Shown here in pieces: positions 51,303 through 59,332 of a stretch of 64,000 nt of DNA. Both the position numbers and the translations under genes were made by a program. Every line of letters starts with the position of its first letter. Within the stretch, counting starts at the first letter, position 1. Source of the stretch: CAYMKL01 sp964390805 (lineage in GTDB: Bacteria; Chloroflexota; Anaerolineae; VGOG01); assembly GCA_964390805.1 (NCBI GenBank), contig CAYMKL010000010.1, forward strand, positions 18,903 to 82,902, read 5' to 3'. A model generated the notes under the pieces. That model searched no databases, was not told the DNA's origin, and saw only the letters and a program-made list of their open reading frames with translations.

Positions 51303-51992
51303 ATGGGGGAGGGAAGGATACTGGTCGTTGAGGACGAGCCGAGCATCCGTGAGGTGGTTAGCCTCTACCTGCGGCGCGCCGGCTACCAGGTCACCGCCGT
51401 CGAAGACGGGCAGGCGGCGCTGGAGAGCCTCGCCCGCCAGACGCCCGACCTGATCGTGCTGGACCTGATGCTGCCCAAGGTGGACGGGCTGGAGATCACC
51501 CGTTGGCTGAGGGAGCGGGGCGATACGCCGATCATCATGCTCACCGCCCGCCGCGAGGAGCACGACCGCATCGCCGGACTGGAGATGGGCGCCGATGACT
51601 ATGTCGTCAAGCCCTTCAGTCCCCAGGAACTGGTCAGCCGGGTGCGGGCCGTGCTGCGCCGGGCCCAGAGAGGCGGGATGACCAGCACCGAGCAGCCGCT
51701 GGTCTATGGTGACCTGGGCATAGACCCCCAGACCCGCCTGGTGACGGTCGGCGGTGAGGAAAAAACGCTCACCGCCAAAGAGTTCGACCTGCTGTGGACG
51801 TTGGCCCGCCACCCACGCCAGGTGTTCACCCGCGATCAACTGCTCGACCTGGTGTGGGGCCTGGCCGAGTACATTGACCCCAGCACCGTGACGGTGCACG
51901 TGCGCCGCCTTCGGGAGAAGATCGAGGCCGACCCCAGCAACCCGGTCCACATCCAGACGGTGTGGGGCGTTGGCTACAAGTTTGAGCCGTGA
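51303..51992 (+). CDS. OmpR/PhoB-family response regulator
   Basis: The 229-residue protein has a receiver (VVEDEPS, LIVLDLMLPKVDG, MLTARREE, DDYVVKPFSP) and a winged-helix Trans_reg_C domain (LTAKEFDLLWTLARHPRQVF, YIDPSTVTVHVRRLREKIE, TVWGVGYKF). ATG 51303 is the start with GGAGTGAAGG upstream. The kinase gene follows immediately. Direct repeats before the msr gene at 53.3 kb are candidate sites. Confidence 0.93.
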   Translation: MGEGRILVVEDEPSIREVVSLYLRRAGYQVTAVEDGQAALESLARQTPDLIVLDLMLPKVDGLEITRWLRERGDTPIIMLTARREEHDRIAGLEMGADDYVVKPFSPQELVSRVRAVLRRAQRGGMTSTEQPLVYGDLGIDPQTRLVTVGGEEKTLTAKEFDLLWTLARHPRQVFTRDQLLDLVWGLAEYIDPSTVTVHVRRLREKIEADPSNPVHIQTVWGVGYKFEP

Positions 51993-52012
51993 GCGGTGGG
52001 AGGAGGGTTGTG

Positions 52013-53257
52013 ATGGAAGTTCAGCGTTCGTTCGGTCCGCACCTGCGCTTTGTTGGCGCCGTGGCCCTGACGATGGCGACGGCGCTGGGTTTCTTTTTCC
52101 TGCTCATGCGTCCGCCGATGCGGGACGTGGGCCTCGTGGCTCTCTTTCTAACGGTCACGGCGGCCATCTCGATAGCCGCTGGCTACGGGGCCTACCGCCT
52201 GGGCTGGGTTCATCGCTCGCCGCACATCAGTTGGACACTGCTGGGGGGCTATGCACTGGCCAGCCTGTTGACCTTCCTCAACGTCTGGATCACGGCACGG
52301 CTGATGTTCGTCAGCGAGCACGACCTGCTCCTGGCGACGGTGCTGCTGCTTTTTGCCGGGGGAATCGCCATGTCGGTGGGCTACTTCCTGTCGCTGGCCC
52401 TGATTGACCGCATCGTCATACTCGACCGGGTGGCGAAAAAGGTCGCCCAGGGGGATCTGGGTGTGCGCGTGCCGGTCATCGGCAACGACGAGATGGCCAG
52501 CCTAGCCCGCACCTTCAACGAGATGGCCGCCCGGCTCCAGGCCGCCGACGAGAGGCAGCGCGAACTGGACCGGCTGCGCCGCAACCTTATCGCCTGGGCT
52601 GGGCACGACCTGCGCACGCCGCTGGCCTCGATCCACGCCATCGTCGAGGCCCTGGCCGACGGCGTGGTGGACGATCCCGAGACTGTGGACCGCTACCTGG
52701 GCACCGCCAGCCGCGAGATTGACTCGCTCTCGCGGCTGATAGACGACCTGTTCGAGCTGGCCCAACTGGAGGCGGGCGGCCTGCGGCTGGAATTGCGACC
52801 CAATTCGCTCTCCGACCTGCTGTCGGACACGCTGGAGAGCTTTTCCGAGCTGGCGGTACAGCAGGGGATCACGCTGGGGGGGCGTGCCGACTCCGATGTG
52901 GACCCGGTGATGATGGATGCCCGGCAAATCGGGCGGGTGCTGTCGAACCTGCTGGGCAATGCGCTGCGGCACACGCCCTCTGGCGGGGCCGTGTACGCCC
53001 AGGCGACCAGGACAGCGGAGGGGGTGCAGGTAGAGGTCCGCGACACTGGCGAGGGCATTGATGCCGCAGACCTGCCCTACGTCTTTGAGCACTTTTATCG
53101 GGGCGACAAGTCGCGCAGCCGGGCCACCGGCGGTGCGGGCCTGGGCCTGGCCATCGCCAAGGGGATCGTCGAGGCCCACGACGGTTGGATCGGTCTGGAA
53201 AGCCCGCCCGGCGGGGGAACGCGGTTCTTTTTCACCCTGCCAGGGACAGCGACGTAA
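52013..53257 (+). CDS. membrane sensor histidine kinase
   Basis: The 414-residue protein has about four membrane helices (about residues 10-145) with little extracytoplasmic domain. HAMP, HisKA (AWAGHDLRTPLASIHAIVEA, phospho-His in GHD) and HATPase_c (LLGNALRHTPSGG, DTGEGI, GAGLGLAIAKGIVEAHDG) follow. The intramembrane type suggests sensing of membrane or redox stress. ATG 52013 follows GGGAGGAGGG; GTG 51989 and 52010 are alternatives. It is the partner of the regulator at 51303. Confidence 0.92.
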   Translation: MEVQRSFGPHLRFVGAVALTMATALGFFFLLMRPPMRDVGLVALFLTVTAAISIAAGYGAYRLGWVHRSPHISWTLLGGYALASLLTFLNVWITARLMFVSEHDLLLATVLLLFAGGIAMSVGYFLSLALIDRIVILDRVAKKVAQGDLGVRVPVIGNDEMASLARTFNEMAARLQAADERQRELDRLRRNLIAWAGHDLRTPLASIHAIVEALADGVVDDPETVDRYLGTASREIDSLSRLIDDLFELAQLEAGGLRLELRPNSLSDLLSDTLESFSELAVQQGITLGGRADSDVDPVMMDARQIGRVLSNLLGNALRHTPSGGAVYAQATRTAEGVQVEVRDTGEGIDAADLPYVFEHFYRGDKSRSRATGGAGLGLAIAKGIVEAHDGWIGLESPPGGGTRFFFTLPGTAT

Positions 53258-53265
53258 TCATCTTG

Positions 53266-53307
53266 TAAGGATTGGATAATCTATTCTTAAGGATTGGGTG
53301 GTATCAT
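53266..53307 (+). promoter_or_regulatory. tandem regulator sites and -10 box before the msr selenoprotein gene
   Basis: TAAGGATTGG occurs at 53266-53275 and again at 53288-53297, a 22-bp period (two helical turns), as for OmpR-family tandem sites. A TATCAT -10 box (53302-53307) follows 4 bp later, with no good -35, as expected for an activated promoter. Control by the adjacent two-component system is inferred. Confidence 0.6.
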
Positions 53308-53348
53308 AGAGACCAGATTTGGCGTGTGAGTAAAAGGAGATGATAGAT

Positions 53349-54605
53349 ATGGCGGATAGTCGCATCTTGATTATCGGAGGACTCGTTGTCCTCCTGATCG
53401 GTGGCGCGTTGGTTTGGACTCTTTTCAAGCCCGCGCCAGGGAGCAGTACGATGGAATGTGAAGAGACAGGCGGAGGCGAGGTTTGCGCGAGTTCCTCCGG
53501 TGGGGACAACGGGCCCCGGATGGACTTTCAAAAGCCACCCCAGAGCGAATTGAGGACAATGCTCACTCCCTTGCAGTACCATGTCACGCAGGAAAACGGG
53601 ACGGAGCGCCCCTTCCAGAACGAGTACTGGGACAACCACCGGGAAGGCATCTACGTTGATGTGGTCTCGGGAGAGCCTCTCTTCAGTTCCCTGGACAAGT
53701 TCGACTCTGGCACTGGCTGGCCCAGTTTCACCACGCCGCTGGAGCCGGGGAACATCGTGGAGGTGGCGGACAGGGCGCTGGGCATGGTCAGGATAGAGGT
53801 GAGAAGCCATCACGGGGACTCCCACCTGGGGCACGTCTTCCGCGACGGCCCGCCGCCCACCGGCTTGCGCTACTGCATCAACTCCGCGGCCCTGCGCTTC
53901 ATCCCCAAGGAGGATTTGGAGAAAGAGGGCTACGGTGAATACCTGTCACCTCTCGCAATCCTCCCCACAGACACCGCCGCGCCCACCAACACGGCGACGG
54001 CGACGTTCGCGATGGGCTGATTCTGGGGACCCGACTCCCAGTTTGGGAGTCTCCCCGGTGTGGTACGGACCCGCGTCGGGTACGCTGGTGGCACCACCGA
54101 GAACCCTACGTATCACAATCTGGGCGGCCACTCCGAGACGATTCAGATCGAGTACGATCCGACCCGGATTTCGTACCAGGAGTTGCTGGACGTCTTTTGG
54201 GCCGGTCACGCCCCGACCCGACCGGCTTGGTCGCGGCAATACGCCTCCCTCATCTTTTACCACGACGAGGAGCAGCGGCGGCTGGCCCAGGCATCGAAGG
54301 AGCGGTATGAAGCCCAGTGTGATTGTCAGGTTTATACCGAGATCATCCCGGCCACCGCGTTCTACCTGGCCGAGGACTATCACCAAAAGTACCGGTTGCG
54401 ACAGTCGTCCACCTTTATGAGCGAGTTTGCGACCATGTACCCCGACTCGGCCGATTTCGTCAACTCGACGGCGGCGGCGCGGGTGAACGGCTACCTGGGC
54501 GGGCATGGCACGCTCGCCGACCTGCAGGCCGAGATTGAGGACCTGGGATTGTCTCCCGCGGTGCGAGAAAAGCTGCTGGACATCGTCCGAGGACGCCAGC
54601 GGTGA
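53349..54605 (+). CDS. msrBA: membrane-anchored MsrB-MsrA fusion; MsrA catalytic residue encoded by UGA (selenocysteine)
   Basis: ATG 53349 follows AAGGAG at 9 bp. The protein has a membrane anchor (about 5-25), then an MsrB domain (about 65-195; GTGWPSF, HLGHVF, catalytic C176 in [11 protein letters not shown]). A Pro-Thr linker is followed by an MsrA domain. The frame has TGA at 54018-54020, giving FAMG-U-FWG where MsrA proteins have GCFWG. Translation beyond it is perfect MsrA ([29 protein letters not shown]). So it is one 418-residue selenoprotein, Sec224, repairing R- and S-methionine sulfoxide outside the membrane. A SECIS-like hairpin follows the UGA. The MsrB Zn cysteines are absent. 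Confidence 0.88.
54018..54056 (+). promoter_or_regulatory. UGA codon with candidate bacterial SECIS hairpin (msrBA)
   Basis: After the UGA, GACTCCCA (54033-54040) pairs with TGGGAGTC (54044-54051) around a GUU triloop (54041-54043). A lower stem, GGGGA (54025-54029) with TCCCC (54052-54056), is separated by a CCC bulge. The UGA-to-loop distance is 20 nt and the loop starts with G. It is entirely within the MsrA coding sequence. Confidence 0.8.
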
Positions 54606-54647
54606 ATCTGCGAGGAGCGATTCAAGTGGAAAAACCGTTGCTGGCCC

Positions 54648-54765
54648 AGCTCCGTAGCCGTGGCATGAATCGCCACGGCTACGGAGCTGCCATCCCGTAA
54701 ACGGGGTTCCTGAGCCCGACTTTATCGGGCGGAAGCTCCGCAGCACGGCGACTTCATCGTCGTGC
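54648..54765. repeat. cluster of three perfect or near-perfect palindromes
   Basis: This lies in the 344-bp gap between msrBA and the ABC ATPase. A 17-bp perfect stem (54648-54664 with 54672-54688, loop ATGAATC), GCCCGA/TCGGGC (54714-54719, 54725-54730), and GCACGGCGA/TCGTCGTGC (54743-54751, 54757-54765, one G-U) follow each other. None has a T-tract. They look like dispersed palindromic repeats and may also end msrBA transcription. Confidence 0.6.
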
Positions 54766-54841
54766 GATCTTTGGGCCTGGTGAGCCGCCCTCATAGTCAA
54801 CCTCGGTCTATCGCAAACCCCCAAACATCTCACCCTCGGAT

Positions 54842-54914
54842 TTGGACGTTCCAACCCCCAATTTTGACGGTCCAATCGAAAAACATTGATTTTCGGTCTA
54901 TTTTGTGCTATCAT
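54842..54914 (+). promoter_or_regulatory. promoter with two 13-bp operator-like repeats before the ABC-2 genes
   Basis: TTGGACGTTCCAA (54842-54854, palindromic) and TTTGACGGTCCAA (54863-54875) are 21 bp apart. They lie just upstream of TTGATT (54886-54891), a 17-bp spacer and TATCAT (54909-54914). The arrangement suits an activator or repressor binding two helical turns apart; the regulator is unknown, perhaps the LytTR protein at 60872. Confidence 0.55.
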
Positions 54915-54949
54915 AGGAGCAGTGAGCTTCAAATGGAGGGCATTAGGCA

Positions 54950-55891
54950 ATGGATGAACCTATCGTCGCGGTAGAAGGATTGGTGAAGCGCTACGGGGAT
55001 GTGGTTGCCGTGGATGACATCAGCTTCGAGATTCAAGAGGGGGAGATCTTCGGGCTGCTGGGGCCCAACGGGGCGGGCAAGACGACGACCATCAACGTGC
55101 TCTGCACCTACACCGAGCCGACGGCGGGGCAAGTTGCCGTCGGCGGCCACAGCGTCACCGCCGAGCCGGAGGAGGTCAAGCGGGCCATCGGCGTGGTGCC
55201 TCAGGACATCTCCCTCTACCCCGACCTGAACGCGGTGGAGAACCTGCGCTTCTTCGGACGGATGTACGACGTCCCCAAGGCCAGGCTGGAGACGCGCATC
55301 GGCGAACTGCTCCAACTGGTGGGGCTGGAGGAACACGCCCGCCGGCGGGTGGAGCACTACTCCGGCGGGATGAAGCGACGGCTCAACCTGGCGGTGGGCT
55401 TGCTGAGCGAGCCTCGCTTCCTGATGCTGGACGAGCCGACGGTGGGGGTGGACCCACAGTCCCGCAACGCCATCTTCGAGAACATCCAGGCCCTCAACCG
55501 CCAGGGGCTGAGCATCCTCTATACCACCCACTACATGGAGGAGGCGGAGCTGCTGTGCCATCGGGTGGCCATCATGGACGAGGGGCGGATCATCGCCCTC
55601 GATACCCCGCAGAACCTGATCAACACCCTGGGCACGGGGATCATCCACATCGGGGTCAAGGACGTAGATGAGGAGATGCTGGCCCGCCTGCGAGCCCTGC
55701 CCCAGGTCAAGGCTGTCGCCCGTCGCGACGACACCCTGGCGTTTGAGACCGTGGACGCGCAGCGAGCCTTGCTGGACATCATTGGCCTCTTCAACGAGAC
55801 GGACACGCCCATGACCTCGCTGGAGATCCTGGAGCCGAATCTGGAGAGCGTGTTCATCCAGTTGACGGGGAAGCTGTTGCGGGATGCGTGA
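54950..55891 (+). CDS. ABC-2-type exporter ATPase
   Basis: The 313-residue protein has Walker A GPNGAGKTTTINVL, Q-loop VVPQDISLY, signature YSGGMKRRLNLAVG, Walker B LMLDEPTVGVD, H-loop TTHYMEEAE and a NatA-like C-terminal domain. It energises the permease 28 bp downstream. GGAGGG precedes the ATG. Confidence 0.94.
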   Translation: MDEPIVAVEGLVKRYGDVVAVDDISFEIQEGEIFGLLGPNGAGKTTTINVLCTYTEPTAGQVAVGGHSVTAEPEEVKRAIGVVPQDISLYPDLNAVENLRFFGRMYDVPKARLETRIGELLQLVGLEEHARRRVEHYSGGMKRRLNLAVGLLSEPRFLMLDEPTVGVDPQSRNAIFENIQALNRQGLSILYTTHYMEEAELLCHRVAIMDEGRIIALDTPQNLINTLGTGIIHIGVKDVDEEMLARLRALPQVKAVARRDDTLAFETVDAQRALLDIIGLFNETDTPMTSLEILEPNLESVFIQLTGKLLRDA

Positions 55892-55918
55892 AACGTGAAG
55901 CGTGAATAGGAGGGTGAA

Positions 55919-57130
55919 ATGAAGAAGTTGCTGCACATTGCTCTGAACGAGTTGCTGTTGCTGCGCAAGGACAGGATGGCTGCTGTTTGGATGATCATCC
56001 TACCGCTGGCGATGACGGCCATCATGGGGTTGGTTTTCGGTGGCTTCGGCGGAGAGAGTGAAGCGGTGGTGATTGACCTGCCGGTGGTGGACCACGACGG
56101 GGGCGAGATGGCCGCTGTGGTGCTGGACATCTTGTCGCAGACGGAGAACCTGCACCTGGAGACGGCGTACGACGAGGAGACGGCTCGCCAACTGGTGACT
56201 GATGGCAAACGGGCCGGCGCAGTGGTCATCCCTTCGGATTTCAGCACTGCTATCACCTCTGACAAGTCCACCGCCCTGGAGTTGATCGTCGTCCCCGGCG
56301 GGCAGACCGCTCCGCTGTTGGAGGGGATGGTGCGGGGTGTCACCAGCGGCTTCTCCAACGTGCAGACGACGGTGGAAGTGGCCATCAGCGAAGTGCAGCG
56401 GGCCACCAGGAGCTACGATCTTGACTATGAAGGCATCGCCAGCCGGGTGGCAACTACGGCTTTGGAGCGGCTGGAGGATCCGCCGGTCCAGGCCCAGATT
56501 ACGACGGTTGGGAGCGCAGAGGAGGAAGAGTTCGACATCTTCGATCAGGTGGTGCCAGGTTACGCGGTGATGTTTGCCATGTTCACCGTGCTCTCGGCGG
56601 CCGGGGGCATCCTGGAGGAGAAGGAGCGGGGTACCTTCAAGCGGCTGCTCATCGCTCCCATCCCTCAGTGGTCGCTGCTGGGTGGCAAGCTCCTGGCCCA
56701 GTTCCTCATGGGCGTGGGTCAGATCGCGCTGATGTTCTTTTTCGGGGCACTCATCTTCCGCGTTCAATTGGGGAATTCGCTTTTGGGAGTGTCCTTGATC
56801 ACCCTGGCCACCTGCTGGGCTACTACCAGCCTGGGCATCCTGCTGGTGGCGGTGATCCGCTCGCGCAAGCAGATCCACCCCATCACCACACTGGTCATCC
56901 TGGGCTCCTCGGCCATTGGCGGCTCCTGGTTCCCGCTGTTCATGATGCCCAAGGCGGTACAGCAGGTGGCTCGCGTCACCCTCGTCGCCTGGGCGATGGA
57001 AGGCTACAATCGGCTAATGATCCTGGGCGGGAGCCTGGCTGACGTATGGGTGGACATCGGGGTTTTAGTTCTCTACGGCGCGGTCTGCTTCGGAGTGGGA
57101 CTGAAATTGTTTCGGTTCAAGGAGGCGTGA
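55919..57130 (+). CDS. ABC-2-type exporter permease (YhaP/NatB-like)
   Basis: The 403-residue protein has one N-terminal helix, a large extracytoplasmic domain (about 45-215) and five C-terminal helices of the ABC-2 type (VVPGYAVMFAMFTVLSAAGG, EEKERGTFKRLLIAPI, IGGSWFPLFMMPKAVQ). This NatB-like shape suggests export of a peptide, lipid or ion-linked substrate. A tandem of small membrane proteins follows. Confidence 0.92.
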   Translation: MKKLLHIALNELLLLRKDRMAAVWMIILPLAMTAIMGLVFGGFGGESEAVVIDLPVVDHDGGEMAAVVLDILSQTENLHLETAYDEETARQLVTDGKRAGAVVIPSDFSTAITSDKSTALELIVVPGGQTAPLLEGMVRGVTSGFSNVQTTVEVAISEVQRATRSYDLDYEGIASRVATTALERLEDPPVQAQITTVGSAEEEEFDIFDQVVPGYAVMFAMFTVLSAAGGILEEKERGTFKRLLIAPIPQWSLLGGKLLAQFLMGVGQIALMFFFGALIFRVQLGNSLLGVSLITLATCWATTSLGILLVAVIRSRKQIHPITTLVILGSSAIGGSWFPLFMMPKAVQQVARVTLVAWAMEGYNRLMILGGSLADVWVDIGVLVLYGAVCFGVGLKLFRFKEA

Positions 57131-57132
57131 AG

Positions 57133-57891
57133 ATGAAGAAACCCGATAGAATCACTATTACCACCTATTGGTTGGATTGGCTGCTTTTGCCGATCATGTT
57201 GGGTGCAGGCTGGCTGACATTCCGTTGGGCGATGGCAGATTTCAACCTGGCGTCGAGCCTGGGCGCTGGTGGGACTGCGCTGCCGCCGTGGGCCGTCGCA
57301 GTTCCGCTGGTTGTCTGCGCAGTCGGTTGGGTGATCCTGGGATTCGGCTCGCTCATCCGACAGGAATACTACGAGCACCGCATCTGGGTTGCCATACTGA
57401 CTGTCTGGTCAATCAGTTGCCTCATCGGCGCCGGCCTGATCGGATGGAGCTTCCTGCGGGGGGACAGCAGTTTTGGCCTCGCCGGCGTTCTCAGTCTCAT
57501 CGGCTTGGTATTGACGGCGCTGATGCTGTCGCTGCCGGCTTTCATGGAAGTCCCCTTAGGCGACAAAGCCGTCCGCTTCTCTCGCCAGTGGACCGTGCTG
57601 TTGGCTGCCTGCCTGGGATGCCTCACAGCGGGCACGCTGTTGGGCTTCCCCTACAACTTCCCCCGCTTTCCCTTCGGCATTGGCGCGCTGTTCTTCTTCG
57701 GACTGGGTGCGCTGGAGACTGCGATCTCCACGCCGACGTTCCCCTGGTTGCCTCGTTTGTACGACTTTGACATGGAACAGGAAACGTTTCTTGCGGGGCT
57801 CCCGAAATCGAACGTGTGGCGAGTCGAAGGGGCAGTCAAGTTGGGGGTGGGGATTGTTGCTGCGGCCGTGCTCGTCATCACGGCACTGTAA
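57133..57891 (+). CDS. integral membrane protein of unknown function (paralogue 1)
   Basis: A 252-residue protein with about seven membrane helices, beginning DRITITTYWLDWLLLPIMLG. A conserved GFPYNFPRFPFG segment lies near the last third. The protein at 58442 shares the same start (TITTFWLDWLLVPVL) and GFPYKFPRFPLG, so the two are paralogues flanking the methyltransferase-like gene. It is not recognised as a named family. AAGGAGG precedes ATG 57133. Confidence 0.75.
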   Translation: MKKPDRITITTYWLDWLLLPIMLGAGWLTFRWAMADFNLASSLGAGGTALPPWAVAVPLVVCAVGWVILGFGSLIRQEYYEHRIWVAILTVWSISCLIGAGLIGWSFLRGDSSFGLAGVLSLIGLVLTALMLSLPAFMEVPLGDKAVRFSRQWTVLLAACLGCLTAGTLLGFPYNFPRFPFGIGALFFFGLGALETAISTPTFPWLPRLYDFDMEQETFLAGLPKSNVWRVEGAVKLGVGIVAAAVLVITAL

Positions 57892-57909
57892 GGCGAGGAG
57901 GAGATTGAA

Positions 57910-58428
57910 ATGAAGCGCTTTGAGAAGTTTCTCTACAGTCTGCACCCCTTTTTGCTATCGTCCATCGCGGGCGTGCTGACGGTGGCACAGATCGTCCTGG
58001 CTTTCTTTGTCCACGGGCGTGGTTCCGAGGTGCTCAGGTGGGCTGGATGGGTCTGCTGGTGGGCAGGGGCGATCTTTGGTGTGCTGCCGATCATCATCTT
58101 CCGCAGGAAGGGCGGCGTGGCGAAGGGAGACAGCTACATGAAAACCACGGTCCTGGTGGATACCGGTATCTACGCCATCGTGCGGCATCCACAGGGTGGC
58201 ACGGCCTGGCTGTTGATCAACCTGAGTGTGATGCTGATCGCGCAACATTGGTCCAGTGTCCTCCTGGGCCTGGTGTCGCTGGTGTTGGTCTACGCAGACA
58301 CCTTCAAAACCGACCAGTCTTGCATCGAGAAATTCGGCGAAGAATACAGGCGCTACATGGAACGGGTGCCGAGGGTGAATTTCGCAGTGGGCATCCTGCG
58401 GCTGCTGCGGCGTCGAAAAAGTGCATAA
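57910..58428 (+). CDS. isoprenylcysteine/phospholipid methyltransferase-like membrane protein
   Basis: The 172-residue protein has three or four helices and the ICMT/PEMT signature YAIVRHPQGGTAWLLINLSV followed by EEYRRYMERVPRVNF. These enzymes methylate carboxyl or amino groups of membrane lipids or prenylated substrates using SAM. The substrate is unknown. GAGGAGG lies upstream; it sits between two paralogous membrane proteins. Confidence 0.85.
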   Translation: MKRFEKFLYSLHPFLLSSIAGVLTVAQIVLAFFVHGRGSEVLRWAGWVCWWAGAIFGVLPIIIFRRKGGVAKGDSYMKTTVLVDTGIYAIVRHPQGGTAWLLINLSVMLIAQHWSSVLLGLVSLVLVYADTFKTDQSCIEKFGEEYRRYMERVPRVNFAVGILRLLRRRKSA

Positions 58429-58441
58429 GGAGGATGTTGAA

Positions 58442-59224
58442 ATGAGACCGGGTACATTCACCATCACGACCTTTTGGTTGGATTGGCTGCTTGTGCCAGT
58501 GCTGCTCGTGGGAGCGTGGCTAACAGCCCGTTGGGCGCTGGCAGATTCGAGGCGGGCATCGAGACTGGAAGCTGAGGGGGAATCCTTTATACCCGCTTGG
58601 GCCTTTTCCATTCCGCTGCTCATCGCCGCTGCCGCGTGGGTGATTGCAGGGATGGGTACGCTTATCAGAGAGGATTATTGGGAGATGCGGGTGATCTTTG
58701 GGGCATTCGTGCTTTGGACCCTGTGCTGTAGTCTTGGCGCTGGACTGCTATTGCTTGGCTTGCTGCGCAAGGGTAGAGGTTTTGGGCTTGTGGGGATGTT
58801 GAGTCTTATTGGCCTGGCTTTGATGTCACTGCTCATGATCCTTCCAGCCCTGATTGATCATTCGTCCCCCGCGAATGTCACCCTGGTTGGTCACGTATGG
58901 TTTCTTCTGCTGGCGGTCGGCGTCGGATTTCTCATGGGGGGCATGCTTCTGGGCTTTCCCTATAAATTTCCCCGCTTTCCTTTGGGGCTGGGAGTGCTTT
59001 TCCTGGTCGGATGGGGCTTATCGGAAATCGCCTTCAGTCAGGCATCCTTCCCGTGGCTAGTGCGCATCTGGAAACTCCGTCTTGGGTTGGAGTATATTGA
59101 TGCTTTCCCAACATCTGTCGGATGGCAAATCGTAGGCGCGATCAAGGTCCTGGCGGGCGTAGGCGCCGTGTTGATCCTCGCCATCGCGTCACGTCGCCGG
59201 CGGGCGAGGAAAAGCACCGTTTAG
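58442..59224 (+). CDS. integral membrane protein of unknown function (paralogue 2)
   Basis: A 260-residue protein with about seven helices, a paralogue of the protein at 57133 with the same N-terminus and a GFPYKFPRFPLGLG motif. AAGGAGG precedes ATG 58442. It ends with a basic RRRRARKS tail. Its function is unknown; it is probably co-expressed with the ABC-2 exporter. Confidence 0.75.
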   Translation: MRPGTFTITTFWLDWLLVPVLLVGAWLTARWALADSRRASRLEAEGESFIPAWAFSIPLLIAAAAWVIAGMGTLIREDYWEMRVIFGAFVLWTLCCSLGAGLLLLGLLRKGRGFGLVGMLSLIGLALMSLLMILPALIDHSSPANVTLVGHVWFLLLAVGVGFLMGGMLLGFPYKFPRFPLGLGVLFLVGWGLSEIAFSQASFPWLVRIWKLRLGLEYIDAFPTSVGWQIVGAIKVLAGVGAVLILAIASRRRRARKSTV

Positions 59225-59332
59225 AGGGGAGAGGTCGAGAAATGGCAGAGCGTGAATGGCCTGGGCTGTCAGTTTGACATCGCCTGCGCTTCCGTGTATG
59301 ATTGGTGAGCGTGTGAAAACCAGAGGGGGGCC

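Noticed and set aside
54060..54605. Separate MsrA gene starting after the TGA at 54018
   Set aside because: It would lack the catalytic residue and the first strand of MsrA; GxFWG is intact only if the UGA is read through.
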